Positions 38,170 through 49,627 of a stretch of DNA of 64,000 nucleotides are shown one piece after another. The first letter of the stretch is position 1; the number at the start of each line of letters is the position of its first letter. The stretch lies in the NCBI RefSeq assembly GCF_000635915.2, contig NZ_CP015614.1, positions 310,001 through 374,000 on the forward strand. The letters run 5' to 3'. A model generated the notes under the pieces. That model searched no databases, was not told where the DNA came from, and saw only the letters and a program-made list of their open reading frames with translations. Origin of the DNA: Brevundimonas naejangsanensis. GTDB taxonomy: Bacteria; Pseudomonadota; Alphaproteobacteria; Caulobacterales; Caulobacteraceae. The translations under genes and the position numbers were made by a program.

Positions 38170-40317
38170 TTAACCCGTCGCTCTCAGATTCACCGTCCCG
38201 CTGCGTTCGCGCGGCATGACCACCACATGGCCGTTCAGGCGCTGGAAGTGCAGGTCGATCACGCCGTCGCCGACCTTCAGCCGGGTGATCGACAGTCGAT
38301 CCAGCCCGGCGGGCAGGGCGGGATTGTTGACCTCGACCAGACCCTCGGCGGCGTCGATGTTCAGGCCCAGCACCGCCTGCATCATCAGGAAGACCGACCC
38401 GGCCGCCCAGGCCTGCGGCAGGCAGGCGACCGGATAGGCGATGGGCGGCTCGCCCGTTTCGCGCACGAAGCCGCAGAACAGTTCGGGCAGGCGCATCTGG
38501 AAATGGGCGGCCGAGCCGTAGATCTCGCCCAGCAGCATGGCCACCGCATGCCGCTCGCCGTAGCGGGCCATGCCGGCTGCCGCCAGCGCCGTATCGTGCG
38601 GCCAGACCGAGCCATTATGATAGCTCATCGGGTTGAAGCGGGCCTGCCCCTTGGCCAGTGTCCGCAGGCCCCAGCCTGAGCGGAACTCGGCCGTCAGCAT
38701 CCGCCGCGTCACCCGACGCGCCCGCTCATGCGAAGGCAGTCCCGTGAACAGCAGGTGCCCGGCGTTGGAGCCGATTGCCTGGCACTGCTCGCCGTCGCCG
38801 TCCAGGGCGATGGCGTAGAAGCCCTCGTCCTCCATCCAGTAGCGCTCTTCGACCAGGGCGCGCAGCGTCTCGGCGCGGTTCGCCCATTCGTCGGCGCGGC
38901 CGTCGCCCAGGACGGCGCCCATTTCGGCCAGCGCCTTCCAGGCGGCGAAGGCGTAGCCCTGAACCTCCAGCAGGGCGATCGGGCCCTTGGGAAAGCGGCC
39001 GTCGGCGTGGAAGATGGAATCCTCGGAATCCTTCCAGCCCTGGTTCGACAGCCCGGTGTCGGCCGCGCGGGCGTAGTCGATCAGGCCGTCGCCGTTGCTG
39101 TCGCCATAGTCCTTCATCCAGCCCGCGGCCGCGATCAGATTGGGCCACAGGGCGCGGATCGTCTCATAGTCGTTGGTGCGCTTGGCGTAGGCGCCGGCCA
39201 GGGCGATGAACAGGCAGGTGGTGTCGACCCCGCCGTAGTAGAGGCCGAAGGGGACCTCTCCCAGCACGCTCATCTCGCCGCCGCGCGTCTCGTGCATGAT
39301 CTTGCCGGGGGCGGAGTCCATGAAGGCGTTGGTCTCGGTCGCCTGGCGCGCGGCCAGATAGGTCAGCACCCCCTTGGCCAGGCCGGGGTCGATCCACAGC
39401 ATCTGCCAGGCGGTGATGATGCCGTCGCGCCCGAACGGGGTCGAGAACCACGGCGTCCCCGCATAGGGATAGGGGCCGGTCGGCAGGTCGGTGACCAGCA
39501 GGGCGATATCGGCCCGCGACTGCCGCAGCCAGTCGTTGAAGCCCTGGTTGCGTCCGCCCTCGACGATGGCGCCGCGCCGCAGTCGCCGCCGCATGGCCAG
39601 CCGCGCCAGGATGGAGTGCCAGCGCCAGCGCTCCTCGTCCGGCTGGTCGCAGGCGTCCAGGCCGCATTCGACGAACAGGTCCAGGCTGCGGCCGCGCGGC
39701 AGGCTGAACATGAACTCGGCGCGCGTGGCGCTGAGGCGGGCGGGCGGCTCCGAAAAGGCCAGGCAACTGGTGCGCTTCACCCCGTCCAGGCCGGTGTAGC
39801 TGAAGGTCACGCGCCGCCCGTCGATCACCGGCGGATGGATTTCGCCCTGCTGGGGCCGCACCGTGCCGCGCACCTGGAAGATGTCCGCGAAGTCGGCGTC
39901 AAACTCGAACGTCAGCGGCAGCAGGATGTCCTCGACGCCGTGGTTGACCATCCGCACCCGCTCGAACAGCCGCCGGTCCCAAATGAAGCGCCGTCGTTCC
40001 AGATGCAGCACGCCCGCCGGGGCCGATCGTCCGCCCATCGGCGGCAATGGGCGGTTGGTGGAGTGGCAGGTGAAGAAGACATTGTCCTTGGTCACGCCCG
40101 AGCTGAGGCGCGACGGCCGCGCCCGCCCGACGGTCAGGGCAAAGCGCGACAGCAGCCGGGTATCCTTGTCGAACAGGCCGTCGGCGCCCGCCTTCACATC
40201 CCCCCAATGATCGGCCACCAGGAAGGTGTCGCCGTCCTTGAGGGCCATCAAGGTCTCAAGGCCGTCCTGATCGTTGGTGTCGGCGGCCGTGACCTGGGTC
40301 GAATAGGCGTCGTCCAT
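38170..40317 (-). CDS. Amylo-alpha-1,6-glucosidase family protein (GDE-like)
   Basis: A 715-residue protein. Residues about 20-250 match the GDE_N_bis N-terminal beta domain (FLVADHWGDVKAGADGLFDKDTRLLS). The rest is an alpha/alpha-toroid glucosidase domain with TPWFSTPFGRDGIITAWQ, ETRGGEMSVLGEVPFGLYYGGVD and SYHNGSVWPHDTALAA. Relatives are glycogen debranching-type or GH63-like glucosidases. It may act on glycogen or a stress-related glucan in the cytoplasm. It follows the GT4 gene by 104 bp on the same strand, and the pair probably works on one carbohydrate. Confidence 0.88.
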   Translation of the reverse strand: MDDAYSTQVTAADTNDQDGLETLMALKDGDTFLVADHWGDVKAGADGLFDKDTRLLSRFALTVGRARPSRLSSGVTKDNVFFTCHSTNRPLPPMGGRSAPAGVLHLERRRFIWDRRLFERVRMVNHGVEDILLPLTFEFDADFADIFQVRGTVRPQQGEIHPPVIDGRRVTFSYTGLDGVKRTSCLAFSEPPARLSATRAEFMFSLPRGRSLDLFVECGLDACDQPDEERWRWHSILARLAMRRRLRRGAIVEGGRNQGFNDWLRQSRADIALLVTDLPTGPYPYAGTPWFSTPFGRDGIITAWQMLWIDPGLAKGVLTYLAARQATETNAFMDSAPGKIMHETRGGEMSVLGEVPFGLYYGGVDTTCLFIALAGAYAKRTNDYETIRALWPNLIAAAGWMKDYGDSNGDGLIDYARAADTGLSNQGWKDSEDSIFHADGRFPKGPIALLEVQGYAFAAWKALAEMGAVLGDGRADEWANRAETLRALVEERYWMEDEGFYAIALDGDGEQCQAIGSNAGHLLFTGLPSHERARRVTRRMLTAEFRSGWGLRTLAKGQARFNPMSYHNGSVWPHDTALAAAGMARYGERHAVAMLLGEIYGSAAHFQMRLPELFCGFVRETGEPPIAYPVACLPQAWAAGSVFLMMQAVLGLNIDAAEGLVEVNNPALPAGLDRLSITRLKVGDGVIDLHFQRLNGHVVVMPRERSGTVNLRATG

Positions 40318-40421
40318 CAGCGTCTCCGCTTGCGGCTGGCTCCCCTGCGCAGCTGATAGGCGAACGGTCGGGAACGGGGTTCAGTTCAGACGAAAACAGC
40401 GTTCGCCCTCGGCCGGGGCCT

Positions 40422-41513
40422 CTAGGCCAGAGCGGCGAAGCTGCGCTCTTCCTCGATGGGCCGCATCGGGGCGGCAAACGGACGCCGCGCCAGCAGGTCG
40501 CCGTAGACGTCCAGATAGCGCCGCGCCATGGCGGTCGCCGAAAAGCGCAGATCAAAGCGGGCCCGGATGGCTTCCCTGTCGAGCCGGTGCGCATGGGCGG
40601 CGGCGGCGACCGCCTCTTCCATCGTGGACACGAGGAAGCCGGTGGCTCCCTCCTCAATGATTTCAGGCGTGGACCCGCAGGCGAAGGCCACGACCGGCGT
40701 GCCGCAGGCCATGGCCTCGATCATCACCAGGCCGAAGGGCTCGGGCCAGTCGATGGGGAACAGCAGGGCCTCCGCGCCGCCCAGGAAGGCTGATTTGTCC
40801 GCATCGCCGATCTCGCCGACGAACTCGACCAGAGGGTTGTTTCGCACCAGCGGCTCGATGACGGTCTCCCAGTAGACGCGGTCAGCGGCGTCTACCTTGG
40901 CGGCGATCTTGAGGGGCTTGTTCAGCCGGGTCGCGATCTCAATGGCCCGGTCCGGACGCTTCTCAGGCGAGATGCGGCCCAGGAAGGCCAGATAGCCCTG
41001 CGACTGGGGGGAGAACCGGTAGAGATCGCCCGGCATGCCGTGATGCACGGTGGCGCGCCAGTTAGCGTGGGGCAGGGGGCGACGCTGATCGTCCGAGATC
41101 GACACCAGGCCGAACTCGGGCCAGCGCGTATAGACGGGCGCCAGATCCTTGACATCAAGCCGGCCGTGAAGCGTCGTCACCGTCTTGTCGGCCCACCCCT
41201 GGAAAAAAGGGAAGTGGATCATGTCGGTGTGGAAATGAATGACGTCGAACTGGTCGGCGCTGTCCAGCACCTCGGCCAACTGGCTCATGTGCGCGGCGAG
41301 ATCAGATTTCAGCGGCGCGGGGTCCAGGCGGATGGCCTGGTCGCGGACCGGCACCAGCCGTGCGCGGGTGCGGGCGTCGGCGCTGGCGAACAGGGTGACG
41401 TCGTGGCCGAGATCGACAAGGGCGTCGGTCAGATGCGCGACCACGCGCTCCGTGCCGCCGTAAAGCCGGGGCGGCACGGCCTCATACAAAGGCGTGACTT
41501 GAGCAATTTTCAT
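40422..41513 (-). CDS. Glycosyltransferase family 4 protein
   Basis: A 363-residue GT-B enzyme. It starts MKIAQVTPLYEAVPPRLYGG, a donor/acceptor glycine loop. The nucleotide-sugar domain shows GRISPEKRPDRAI near 205 and the E-x7-E motif PEPFGLVMIEAMACGTPVV near 270. AGGAGCC upstream supports the ATG at 41513 rather than a start 31 codons further up. The sugar transferred is unknown. The GDE-like glucosidase lies immediately downstream, suggesting synthesis and trimming of a glucan. Confidence 0.9.
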   Translation of the reverse strand: MKIAQVTPLYEAVPPRLYGGTERVVAHLTDALVDLGHDVTLFASADARTRARLVPVRDQAIRLDPAPLKSDLAAHMSQLAEVLDSADQFDVIHFHTDMIHFPFFQGWADKTVTTLHGRLDVKDLAPVYTRWPEFGLVSISDDQRRPLPHANWRATVHHGMPGDLYRFSPQSQGYLAFLGRISPEKRPDRAIEIATRLNKPLKIAAKVDAADRVYWETVIEPLVRNNPLVEFVGEIGDADKSAFLGGAEALLFPIDWPEPFGLVMIEAMACGTPVVAFACGSTPEIIEEGATGFLVSTMEEAVAAAAHAHRLDREAIRARFDLRFSATAMARRYLDVYGDLLARRPFAAPMRPIEEERSFAALA

Positions 41514-41644
41514 GACAGGCTCCTGCGCCCGCGCGATACGCGGCGCCGAAACCTCAATCCGCCCGGCCAAGCCGGGTTCCAGCGTTGCCGGAACGATATT
41601 ATTCAATCGCGCCTGTGAGTTAGGCGAAGAGCGAGATTCGCGCC

Positions 41645-42795
<1,151 letters not shown>

Positions 42796-42812
42796 AGAAC
42801 AGGCGAAGGAAA

Positions 42813-42838
42813 TGGGGCGGCGCTCGGCGGCCGCCCCA
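42813..42838 (-). terminator. Probable terminator of katE
   Basis: The stem TGGGGCGGC (42813-42821) and GCCGCCCCA (42830-42838) lies 10 bp past the katE stop. On the minus strand it is followed by TTTCCTT, a weak T-tract. It separates katE from the ccrM promoter. Confidence 0.65.
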
Positions 42839-42848
42839 CCTCTCGTCG

Positions 42849-44930
42849 TCAGGCCAGGGTGCGGACCTTGGGTTCGCGGTCCCACTGACGGGTGGCTGCG
42901 GGCTTGATGAAGCCGTCGGCCCCGTTCGACAGATCGACCACGCCGGCGTCGGCCTCGACCCCCGCCTTGTCGAGCAGGGGTTGGGCTTCGGGCGTATGAC
43001 CGATGGCCTTCAGGTGCCCAAAGGCGTCCTTGGCGAAGTCGACGGCCGCTCCTTCGGTCAGCAACTGCTCGCAGCCGTCGGCCGACAGCACCAGGGCGAC
43101 CGCGTCGAACAGCACCGAGGGCGCGCCCGCCAACTGATGATCCGCCTTCAGCGTCGAGCCGTCCTTCAGCTTGGCCCCGCCGCGCTTGGGCGCGATGATC
43201 TCCACCGCCGCGCCGGCCGCCTTGGCCGCGTCCTGCACCGCCTTGACCACGGCCCCGTCGGCCCCGTCGGTGACCAGCACGCCGACCTTGCGCCCCTTCA
43301 GGCTGTCCGGGTATTTGCCGATCAGACGCACGGCGGGCGACGGGTCCAGGTCGATCGGCTCGGCCGCCGCCGGGGTCTTTTCGGGCAGGGCCATGCCCAG
43401 GCCGTCGGCGACCCGCTTGGCGAGGTCTTCATCGACGTTGCGCAGATTGCCCATCACGCGATTGCGGACGTGTTCCAGCGAGACCTTCGACAGTTCGAAC
43501 ACGATGGCCGAGGCCAGGTGAGCCTGTTCGGGCGCCGCCAGACTGGCGAAGAACAGCCGCGGCTGGCTGTAGTGGTCGGCGAAGGTCTCGGAGCGCAGCC
43601 GCACCTTCTCCTTCTCCACCGGCTCGCGGAAGCTGGTGAAGCCGCCCTTGGCGTCGGCGCGGGGGCCGCCTTCCTCTCCGGCCTGAGCCAGGCTGTTGGG
43701 CTCATAGTTGGCGCGACCGGTCGGGACCTGCGTCTGCATATGGCCGTCGCGCTGGAAGTTCTGGAAGGGGCAGCCCTTGGCCTGGTTGATCGGAATCTGG
43801 TGGAAGTTCACCGTCCCCAGGCGCGACAACTGGGTGTCCTGATAGGAGAACAGCCGGCCCTGCAGCAGCGGGTCGTCCGAGAAGTCGATGCCCGGCACGA
43901 TGTTGGTCGGCAGGAAGGCGGCCTGTTCCGTTTCGGCGAAGAAGTTGTCGGGGTTCCGGTTCAACGTCATGCGGCCGATGACCTTAAGCGGATGGACTTC
44001 CTCGGGGATGATCTTGGTCGCATCCAAGATGTCGAAGGGCAGGGCGTCGGCTTCGGCCTGGGTCAGCACCTGCACCGCGAAGTCCCACTGAGGGAAGTCG
44101 CCCTGGTCGATGGCGTCGAACAGGTCGCGGCGGTGGAAGTCGGGATCCGCCCCGGCGATCTTCACCGCCTCGTCCCAGCAGGTGGCCTGCGTCCCCAGCT
44201 TGGGCCGCCAGTGGAATTTGACGAAGTGCGATTCGCCCTTGGCGTTGACCAGGCGGAAGGTGTTGACCCCGAACCCTTCCATCATGCGCAAGGAGCGCGG
44301 GATGGCCCTATCCGACATGGCCCACATCACCGTGTGGGTGGTCTCGGGCATCAGGCCGACGAAGTCCCAGAAGGTGTCGTGGGCGGACGCGGCCTGCGGA
44401 TAGCCGCGATCCGCCTCCATCTTCACGGCGTGGATCAGGTCGGGGAACTTGATCGCGTCCTGGATGAAGAAGACCGGGATGTTGTTGCCCACCAGGTCCC
44501 AGTTCCCCTCCTTGGTGTAGAACTTGACCGCAAAGCCGCGCACGTCGCGCGGGGTGTCGATCGAACCGGCGCCGCCAGCCACGGTCGAGAAGCGGGCGAA
44601 CAGTTCGGTTTTCTCGCCGACCTCCGTCAGGATCTTGGCCGTGGTGTATTGTTCGAGGCTCTCGGTCAGCTCGAACACGCCGTGCGCGGCCGAGCCGCGC
44701 GCGTGGACGATGCGCTCGGGAATGCGCTCGTGGTCGAAATGCTGGATCTTCTCGCGCAGGATGAAGTCTTCGAGCAGCGTCGGTCCGCGCGGACCTGCCT
44801 TCAGCGAGTTCTGATTGTCGCTGATCGGCGTTCCATGGTTGGTGGTCAGCCGCGTCTCGGGGGTCGAGGCCTGCTGATGCAGTTCCCCGCCTTGGCCGAT
44901 GATGTCTTGGTTTGTCGAATTCTCGGGCAC
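42849..44930 (-). CDS. katE: Large-subunit (HPII-type) catalase
   Basis: A 693-residue monofunctional heme catalase destroying hydrogen peroxide. The heme domain shows [10 protein letters not shown] (distal histidine), [33 protein letters not shown] (active-site Asn) and [14 protein letters not shown] (proximal Tyr). Residues from about 560 form the DJ-1/GATase-like C-terminal domain that marks large catalases. The frame opens further up at a TTG (44963) and ATG (44954), but GTG at 44930 has AGGAGG nine bases upstream (44940-44945), so I prefer it. It is divergent from murC. Confidence 0.93.
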   Translation of the reverse strand: MPENSTNQDIIGQGGELHQQASTPETRLTTNHGTPISDNQNSLKAGPRGPTLLEDFILREKIQHFDHERIPERIVHARGSAAHGVFELTESLEQYTTAKILTEVGEKTELFARFSTVAGGAGSIDTPRDVRGFAVKFYTKEGNWDLVGNNIPVFFIQDAIKFPDLIHAVKMEADRGYPQAASAHDTFWDFVGLMPETTHTVMWAMSDRAIPRSLRMMEGFGVNTFRLVNAKGESHFVKFHWRPKLGTQATCWDEAVKIAGADPDFHRRDLFDAIDQGDFPQWDFAVQVLTQAEADALPFDILDATKIIPEEVHPLKVIGRMTLNRNPDNFFAETEQAAFLPTNIVPGIDFSDDPLLQGRLFSYQDTQLSRLGTVNFHQIPINQAKGCPFQNFQRDGHMQTQVPTGRANYEPNSLAQAGEEGGPRADAKGGFTSFREPVEKEKVRLRSETFADHYSQPRLFFASLAAPEQAHLASAIVFELSKVSLEHVRNRVMGNLRNVDEDLAKRVADGLGMALPEKTPAAAEPIDLDPSPAVRLIGKYPDSLKGRKVGVLVTDGADGAVVKAVQDAAKAAGAAVEIIAPKRGGAKLKDGSTLKADHQLAGAPSVLFDAVALVLSADGCEQLLTEGAAVDFAKDAFGHLKAIGHTPEAQPLLDKAGVEADAGVVDLSNGADGFIKPAATRQWDREPKVRTLA

Positions 44931-45011
44931 CGCGTCGCTCCTCCTGGCCGTCATGGCGAGCAACGAACGTTCGGTCTGCGCAATTGGGTGCGGGGTTCAG
45001 CCGATTTTACA

Positions 45012-45017
45012 TATAAT
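45012..45017 (+). promoter_or_regulatory. Consensus -10 box (TATAAT) upstream of murC
   Basis: A perfect TATAAT lies 58 bp before the murC start in the divergent katE-murC gap. No good -35 at 16-18 bp was found; the nearest TTG-type hexamer (44984) is too far. It would give murC its own promoter, needed because the cluster is split from murG. Confidence 0.4.
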
Positions 45018-45075
45018 GCCGCGCAGGCGCCTGGGGCGTCTTCGCAGTCGGCGACGGTGCGGCTATGAGGCGTGC

Positions 45076-46521
45076 ATGATCCGTCGTCTTCGCCCCGTTC
45101 CGTTCGCCCTTGGGCCTGTCCACTTCGTCGGCATCGGCGGCATCGGCATGAGCGGCATCGCCGAAATCATGCTGAAGATCGGCTATCAGGTGCAGGGCTC
45201 GGACGCCAAGGCCAGCGCCAACACCGAGCGGCTGGAGAAGCTGGGCGCCCGCATCTACATCGGCCACGACGCCGCCCATGTGAGCGAGGGCGTCTCGGCG
45301 GTGGTCTATTCCACGGCGGTCAAGGCGGCGAACCCCGAACTGGTCGTGGCGCGCGAACGCCGCATTCCTCTGGTCCGTCGGGCCGAGATGCTGGCGGAAC
45401 TGATGCGGCTGCAATTCTCTATCGGCGTCGGCGGCACCCACGGCAAGACGACGACGACCTCCATGGTCGCGGCCCTGCTGGACGCGGGTGCGCTGGACCC
45501 GACGGTGGTCAACGGCGGCATCATCAACGCCTACGGCACTAACGCCAAGGTCGGCGACGGCGACTGGATGGTGGTCGAGGCGGACGAGAGCGACGGCTCC
45601 TTCCTGCGCCTGAAATGCACCGTGGCGATCATCACCAACATCGACCCGGAGCACCTGGACCACTACGGCGACTTCGACGCGGTGAAGAAGGCCTTCTGCG
45701 ACTTCATCGAGGACATTCCCTTCTACGGCTTCGGCGTGGTCTGCCTCGATCACCCCGAGGTGCAGAAGCTGGCGGCCCGGATCGATAACCGCCGTCTGGT
45801 CACCTATGGCCTCAATCCGCAGGCCATGGTGCGCGCTGACAATGTGCGGATGGACCCGGACGGCTCGCGCTTCGATGTGGTGATTCAGGGGCAGGGCATG
45901 GCGGCTCTGGACGAACCGGCGCGCATCGAGAACCTGCACCTGCCGATGGCGGGCTGGCACAATGTCTCCAACGCCCTGGCCGCCATCGCCGTGGCGCGCG
46001 AGATCGGGGTGGACGACGATTCCATCCGCGCGGGTCTGGCGGGCTTCGGCGGGGTCAAACGGCGCTTCACCACCACGGGCGTCGCCCACGGGGTGCGGGT
46101 GATCGACGACTACGGCCACCACCCGGTCGAGATCGCCGCCGTGCTGAAGGCCGCGCGCCAGGTGGTCCACAACGCCGACAATCCGGGTCGCGTCATCGCC
46201 GTGGTCCAGCCGCACCGCTACACCCGCCTGCGCGACCTGATGGAGGAGTTCTCCACCTGCTTCTCGGACGCGGACAGCGTTCTGGTGGCCGACGTCTATC
46301 CGGCGGGCGAACAGCCGATCGAGGGCGTCGACAAGCACGCCTTGGTCGAGGGCGTGCGCCGCTACGGCCATCTCCACGTCGCTGCGCTGGAGAACGCCGC
46401 CGCCCTGCCGCGCGTGATCCGCGAAGAGACGAAGCCGGGCGATCTGGTGGTCCTGCTGGGCGCGGGCGACATCACCAGCTGGGCCTACGCCCTGCCGGCG
46501 CAGCTAGAGGCGCTAGGCTGA
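45076..46521 (+). CDS. murC: UDP-N-acetylmuramate--L-alanine ligase
   Basis: A 481-residue Mur ligase adding the first amino acid, L-alanine, to UDP-MurNAc. N-terminal [16 protein letters not shown], the ATP loop [46 protein letters not shown] and [14 protein letters not shown]. The ATG at 45076 with GAGG at 45067-45070 gives the standard N-terminus; upstream frame is not coding. It opens the second dcw block. Confidence 0.96.
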   Translation: MIRRLRPVPFALGPVHFVGIGGIGMSGIAEIMLKIGYQVQGSDAKASANTERLEKLGARIYIGHDAAHVSEGVSAVVYSTAVKAANPELVVARERRIPLVRRAEMLAELMRLQFSIGVGGTHGKTTTTSMVAALLDAGALDPTVVNGGIINAYGTNAKVGDGDWMVVEADESDGSFLRLKCTVAIITNIDPEHLDHYGDFDAVKKAFCDFIEDIPFYGFGVVCLDHPEVQKLAARIDNRRLVTYGLNPQAMVRADNVRMDPDGSRFDVVIQGQGMAALDEPARIENLHLPMAGWHNVSNALAAIAVAREIGVDDDSIRAGLAGFGGVKRRFTTTGVAHGVRVIDDYGHHPVEIAAVLKAARQVVHNADNPGRVIAVVQPHRYTRLRDLMEEFSTCFSDADSVLVADVYPAGEQPIEGVDKHALVEGVRRYGHLHVAALENAAALPRVIREETKPGDLVVLLGAGDITSWAYALPAQLEALG

Positions 46522-46534
46522 GCGTCTTGCTCCC

Positions 46535-46662
46535 GCTCATCCCGGCGGACGCCGGGATCCAGTGAGAGCTTCACGACGAAGCCTTGCCGCCCTACATCGA
46601 ATTGAACGTCAAACGGCTGGATGCAGCCAAAGCACTGGGTCCCGGCGTCCGCCGGGATGAGC
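46535..46662. repeat. Inverted repeat, family D, between murC and murB
   Basis: Arms 46535-46564 and 46633-46662 are near-perfect reverse complements (core CATCCCGGCGGACGCCGGGA), separated by 68 bp. The right arm ends 11 bp before the murB start codon, so its GATGAGC may take part in the ribosome-binding region. Confidence 0.9.
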
Positions 46663-46673
46663 GGATCTATCGG

Positions 46674-47582
46674 ATGGCCTGGACTGACAATCTCCCCGCC
46701 GTGCGCGGCAAGCTGCTGCTGAACGAGCCGCTGGGGCCTTACACCTGGTTCCGTGTGGGCGGCGCGGCGGACGCCCTGTTCATCCCGGCCGACGCCGATG
46801 ATCTGGCCGATTTCCTGAAGGCCCTGCCCGAAAGCGTGCCCGTCACGGTGATCGGCGTCGGCTCCAACCTGATCGTGCGCGACGGGGGGGTCGAGGGCGT
46901 GGTGATCCGTCTGGCGGGCCGCGCTTGGGGCCAGGTGACGGCCGACGGCGACACCGTCACGGCGGGCGCAGGCGCGCTGGACAGCATGGTGGCGCGCGCC
47001 TCGGCCAAGGCGGGCATCGCCGGGCTGGAGTTCTATGCGGGCATCCCCGGCTCCATCGGCGGCGCCCTGACCATGAATGCGGGCTGCTACGGCTCGGAAA
47101 CCAAGGACGTGCTGGTGTCCGCCTGGGGGCTGAACCGCAGGGGCGAGCGGGTCGAACTGTCCCTGGCCGACTTCGGCTATACCTACCGCCACTCCAACGC
47201 TCCGGCCGACATCATCTGGATCGAGGCGACCTATCGCGGCACGCCCGACGCGCCCGAGGCCGTCGCCGCCCGCATCCAGGAGATCACCGAGCGGCGCGAG
47301 AAGACCCAGCCGATCCGCGAAAAGACCGGCGGCTCGACCTTCAAGAATCCGGACGGCCATTCGTCGTGGAAGCTGGTCGACGACGCGGGCTGGCGCGGCA
47401 AGCTGCACGCCGTGACCGGAGGCGGCGCCAAGTTCAGCGAGTTGCACTCCAACTTCATGATCAACCCCGGCGAGGCGACCGCCGCCGACATCGAAGGCCT
47501 GGGCGAAGCCGTCCGCGCCGACGTGCTTGAAAAGACCGGCGTGCAGCTGAACTGGGAAATCAGGCGGATCGGGCGGAAGTAG
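46674..47582 (+). CDS. murB: UDP-N-acetylenolpyruvoylglucosamine reductase
   Basis: A 302-residue FAD enzyme reducing UDP-GlcNAc-enolpyruvate to UDP-MurNAc with NADPH. Motifs: [71 protein letters not shown] and [13 protein letters not shown]. The frame continues 30 codons upstream, but that stretch is repeat-derived. The ATG at 46674 gives the family start [12 protein letters not shown]. No strong Shine-Dalgarno is present apart from sequence at the repeat edge. Confidence 0.95.
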   Translation: MAWTDNLPAVRGKLLLNEPLGPYTWFRVGGAADALFIPADADDLADFLKALPESVPVTVIGVGSNLIVRDGGVEGVVIRLAGRAWGQVTADGDTVTAGAGALDSMVARASAKAGIAGLEFYAGIPGSIGGALTMNAGCYGSETKDVLVSAWGLNRRGERVELSLADFGYTYRHSNAPADIIWIEATYRGTPDAPEAVAARIQEITERREKTQPIREKTGGSTFKNPDGHSSWKLVDDAGWRGKLHAVTGGGAKFSELHSNFMINPGEATAADIEGLGEAVRADVLEKTGVQLNWEIRRIGRK

Positions 47583-47590
47583 GCGCGACC

Positions 47591-47747
47591 CTCTCCCTCC
47601 CCTTTATAGGGAGGGTGGCTGAGGCCGTCAGGCCGAAGTCGGGTGGGGGCGGCGAGGCAAATCAAGCACTGCGCCCAGGATCGCCTGGCCCTCCCCACCC
47701 GGTCTCCGCTTCGCTTCGACCACCCTCCCCATGAAGGGGAGGGAGAG
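47591..47747. repeat. Palindromic repeat, family C, between murB and ddl
   Basis: 157 bp with ends CTCTCCCTCCCC and GGGGAGGGAGAG. Inner arms include GGGAGGGTGG and CCACCCTCCC, with GTCGGGTGGGG and CCCCACCCGGT further in. It begins 8 bp after the murB stop. It is of the same general build as families A and B but of different sequence. Confidence 0.88.
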
Positions 47748-47835
47748 GCGCTTAAATTCCGCTTCTGGCCGCTATCGTTTCCAACCGGTTAACCGTATTC
47801 AGGGCATAGGGGCGGGCTAGTCTTCGGATGTTGCC

Positions 47836-48774
47836 ATGCGTGCGCCCCTGAACACCCTCCATGTCGCTGTCCTGATGGGCGGCCTGTCGTCGGAACGCGA
47901 GGTCTCGCTGTCCTCGGGTCGCGGCTGCGCGGACGCCTTGGAAGGGCAGGCGGCCAAGGTCACGCGCGTGGACGCCGGGCGCGATCTGGCCCAGGTGCTG
48001 ACAGCGCTGAAGCCCGACGTCGTCTTCAACGCCCTGCACGGCAAATGGGGCGAGGACGGCTGCGTGCAGGGCATCCTTGAGACGCTCAAGATTCCCTACA
48101 CTCACTCCGGCGTCCTGGCCTCAGCATTGGCGATGGACAAGGACAAGTCCAAGGCCGTGCTGCGCGCCGCGGGCGTCATCGTGCCCGGCGGCGGCCTGTT
48201 CGACCGGCACGAGGTCGCCAGCCGCCACGTCATCGACCCGCCCTATGTGGTCAAGCCGAACGCCGAGGGCTCCTCGGTCGGGGTCTTCCTGGTGCGCGAG
48301 GGCGCCAACCGTCCGGTGGCCGAGGTCGGCGCCGCCGACTGGGCCTATGGCGATCAGGTGATGGTCGAGCCCTTCATCGCCGGCAAGGAGCTGGCGGTCA
48401 CGGTCCTGGGCGAGGCGACCGGTCCGCGCGCCCTGACCATCACCGACATCACCCCGACCAAGGGCTTCTACGACTACGAAGCCAAATACGCCGAGGGCGG
48501 CTCCACGCACGTCCTGCCCGCCGAGTTGCCGCCGCACGTCTTTGACAAGGCTTTACGCCAGGCCGAGCTGGCTCACGCGGCCATGGGTTGCCGAGGGGTT
48601 TCCCGCGCCGACTTCCGTTATGACGATGTTAACGACGTTCTCGTTCTGTTGGAGATCAACACCCAGCCCGGCATGACCTCGACCTCGCTCGCTCCTGAGC
48701 AGGCGGCCTATGTCGGGATGGATTATCGCGAACTGGTTCGTTGGATGGTGGAGGACGCCTTATGCCCGCGGTAG
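47836..48774 (+). CDS. ddl: D-alanine--D-alanine ligase
   Basis: A 312-residue ATP-grasp enzyme joining two D-alanines for the pentapeptide end. HVAVLMGGLSSEREVSLSSG at the N-terminus, FNALHGKWGEDG, VVKPNAEGSSVGV, and the metal-binding LLEINTQPGMTSTSL near the end. Position within the Mur cluster supports ddlB type. It overlaps ftsQ by 13 bp. Confidence 0.96.
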   Translation: MRAPLNTLHVAVLMGGLSSEREVSLSSGRGCADALEGQAAKVTRVDAGRDLAQVLTALKPDVVFNALHGKWGEDGCVQGILETLKIPYTHSGVLASALAMDKDKSKAVLRAAGVIVPGGGLFDRHEVASRHVIDPPYVVKPNAEGSSVGVFLVREGANRPVAEVGAADWAYGDQVMVEPFIAGKELAVTVLGEATGPRALTITDITPTKGFYDYEAKYAEGGSTHVLPAELPPHVFDKALRQAELAHAAMGCRGVSRADFRYDDVNDVLVLLEINTQPGMTSTSLAPEQAAYVGMDYRELVRWMVEDALCPR

Positions 48775-49601
48775 TGCGCGGCGGTCGGCGACAGTCTTCG
48801 GGCAAGGGCGGCGCGCGCGGCGCCCCCCCTAGCCGCGCGGCCGCGATCGGCCGGCTGGACATGTCGCCGCGCGTCGTGGCGGCGACCCTCGTGGTGGGCG
48901 TCGGCATAGTCGCGGCCGTGCTGGCCACGGGCGCACGCGCCGAGCGCATCTCGACCGCCGCCACCGAGCGCTTTGACGCCGTCACGACCGGCATGGGTCT
49001 GAAGGTGCGTCAGGTCCACGTCACCGGGGCCTCGCCCGAGGCCGCCGCCGCGGTGCGCGCCGCTATCGGCGTCCACGCGGATCAGCCTATCGTCAGCCTG
49101 GACCTGGCCGCCGTGCGCGACCGGGTGCAGACCGTCGGCTGGGTCAAGGAGGCGCGCGTGGTGCGCCTGCTGCCCGACACCCTGATCGTGGACGTCAAGG
49201 AGCACGACCGCCTCGCTGTCTGGCAGGTCGGCGGCAAGGCCCACGTCATCGACGCCCAGGGCCTGGTTATCGAGGGCGCCGACGCGGGCCGTTATCCGCG
49301 CCTGCCGCTGGTGGTGGGCAAGGGCGCCGATCAGGCCGCCTCCGACGTCCTGCCCCTGCTGGCCCAGCGCCCGCGCCTGATGGCCAAGGTCGACGCCCTG
49401 GTCCGCGTGGACGAGCGCCGCTGGGACCTGCGCCTTAAGGACGGCTCCCTGATCCAGCTGCCCGCCGTGGATCAGGAATCCGCCCTGATCCGCCTCGACG
49501 CCCTGGACCAGCGCGAACGCCTGCTGGACCTGGGTTTCGCCCGCATCGACCTTCGCACGCCCGAAGAAGTGGCCGTCCGCCCTTCCGAAGGCGCCGTTTA
49601 A
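48762..49601 (+). CDS. ftsQ: Cell division protein FtsQ
   Basis: A 279-residue bitopic protein linking early and late divisome parts. A basic cytoplasmic tail (residues 1-32, Arg/Gly-rich) precedes a membrane helix at about 36-56, then a POTRA domain (LKVRQVHVTGAS, PIVSLDLAAVRDRVQ) and the FtsQ beta domain. The ATG at 48762 has GGTGGAGG at 48747-48754; the start lies inside the ddl coding end. ftsA follows after 26 bp. Confidence 0.93.
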   Translation: MPAVVRGGRRQSSGKGGARGAPPSRAAAIGRLDMSPRVVAATLVVGVGIVAAVLATGARAERISTAATERFDAVTTGMGLKVRQVHVTGASPEAAAAVRAAIGVHADQPIVSLDLAAVRDRVQTVGWVKEARVVRLLPDTLIVDVKEHDRLAVWQVGGKAHVIDAQGLVIEGADAGRYPRLPLVVGKGADQAASDVLPLLAQRPRLMAKVDALVRVDERRWDLRLKDGSLIQLPAVDQESALIRLDALDQRERLLDLGFARIDLRTPEEVAVRPSEGAV

Positions 49602-49627
49602 CTCTCTGACCTCTTAGGACACGACCC

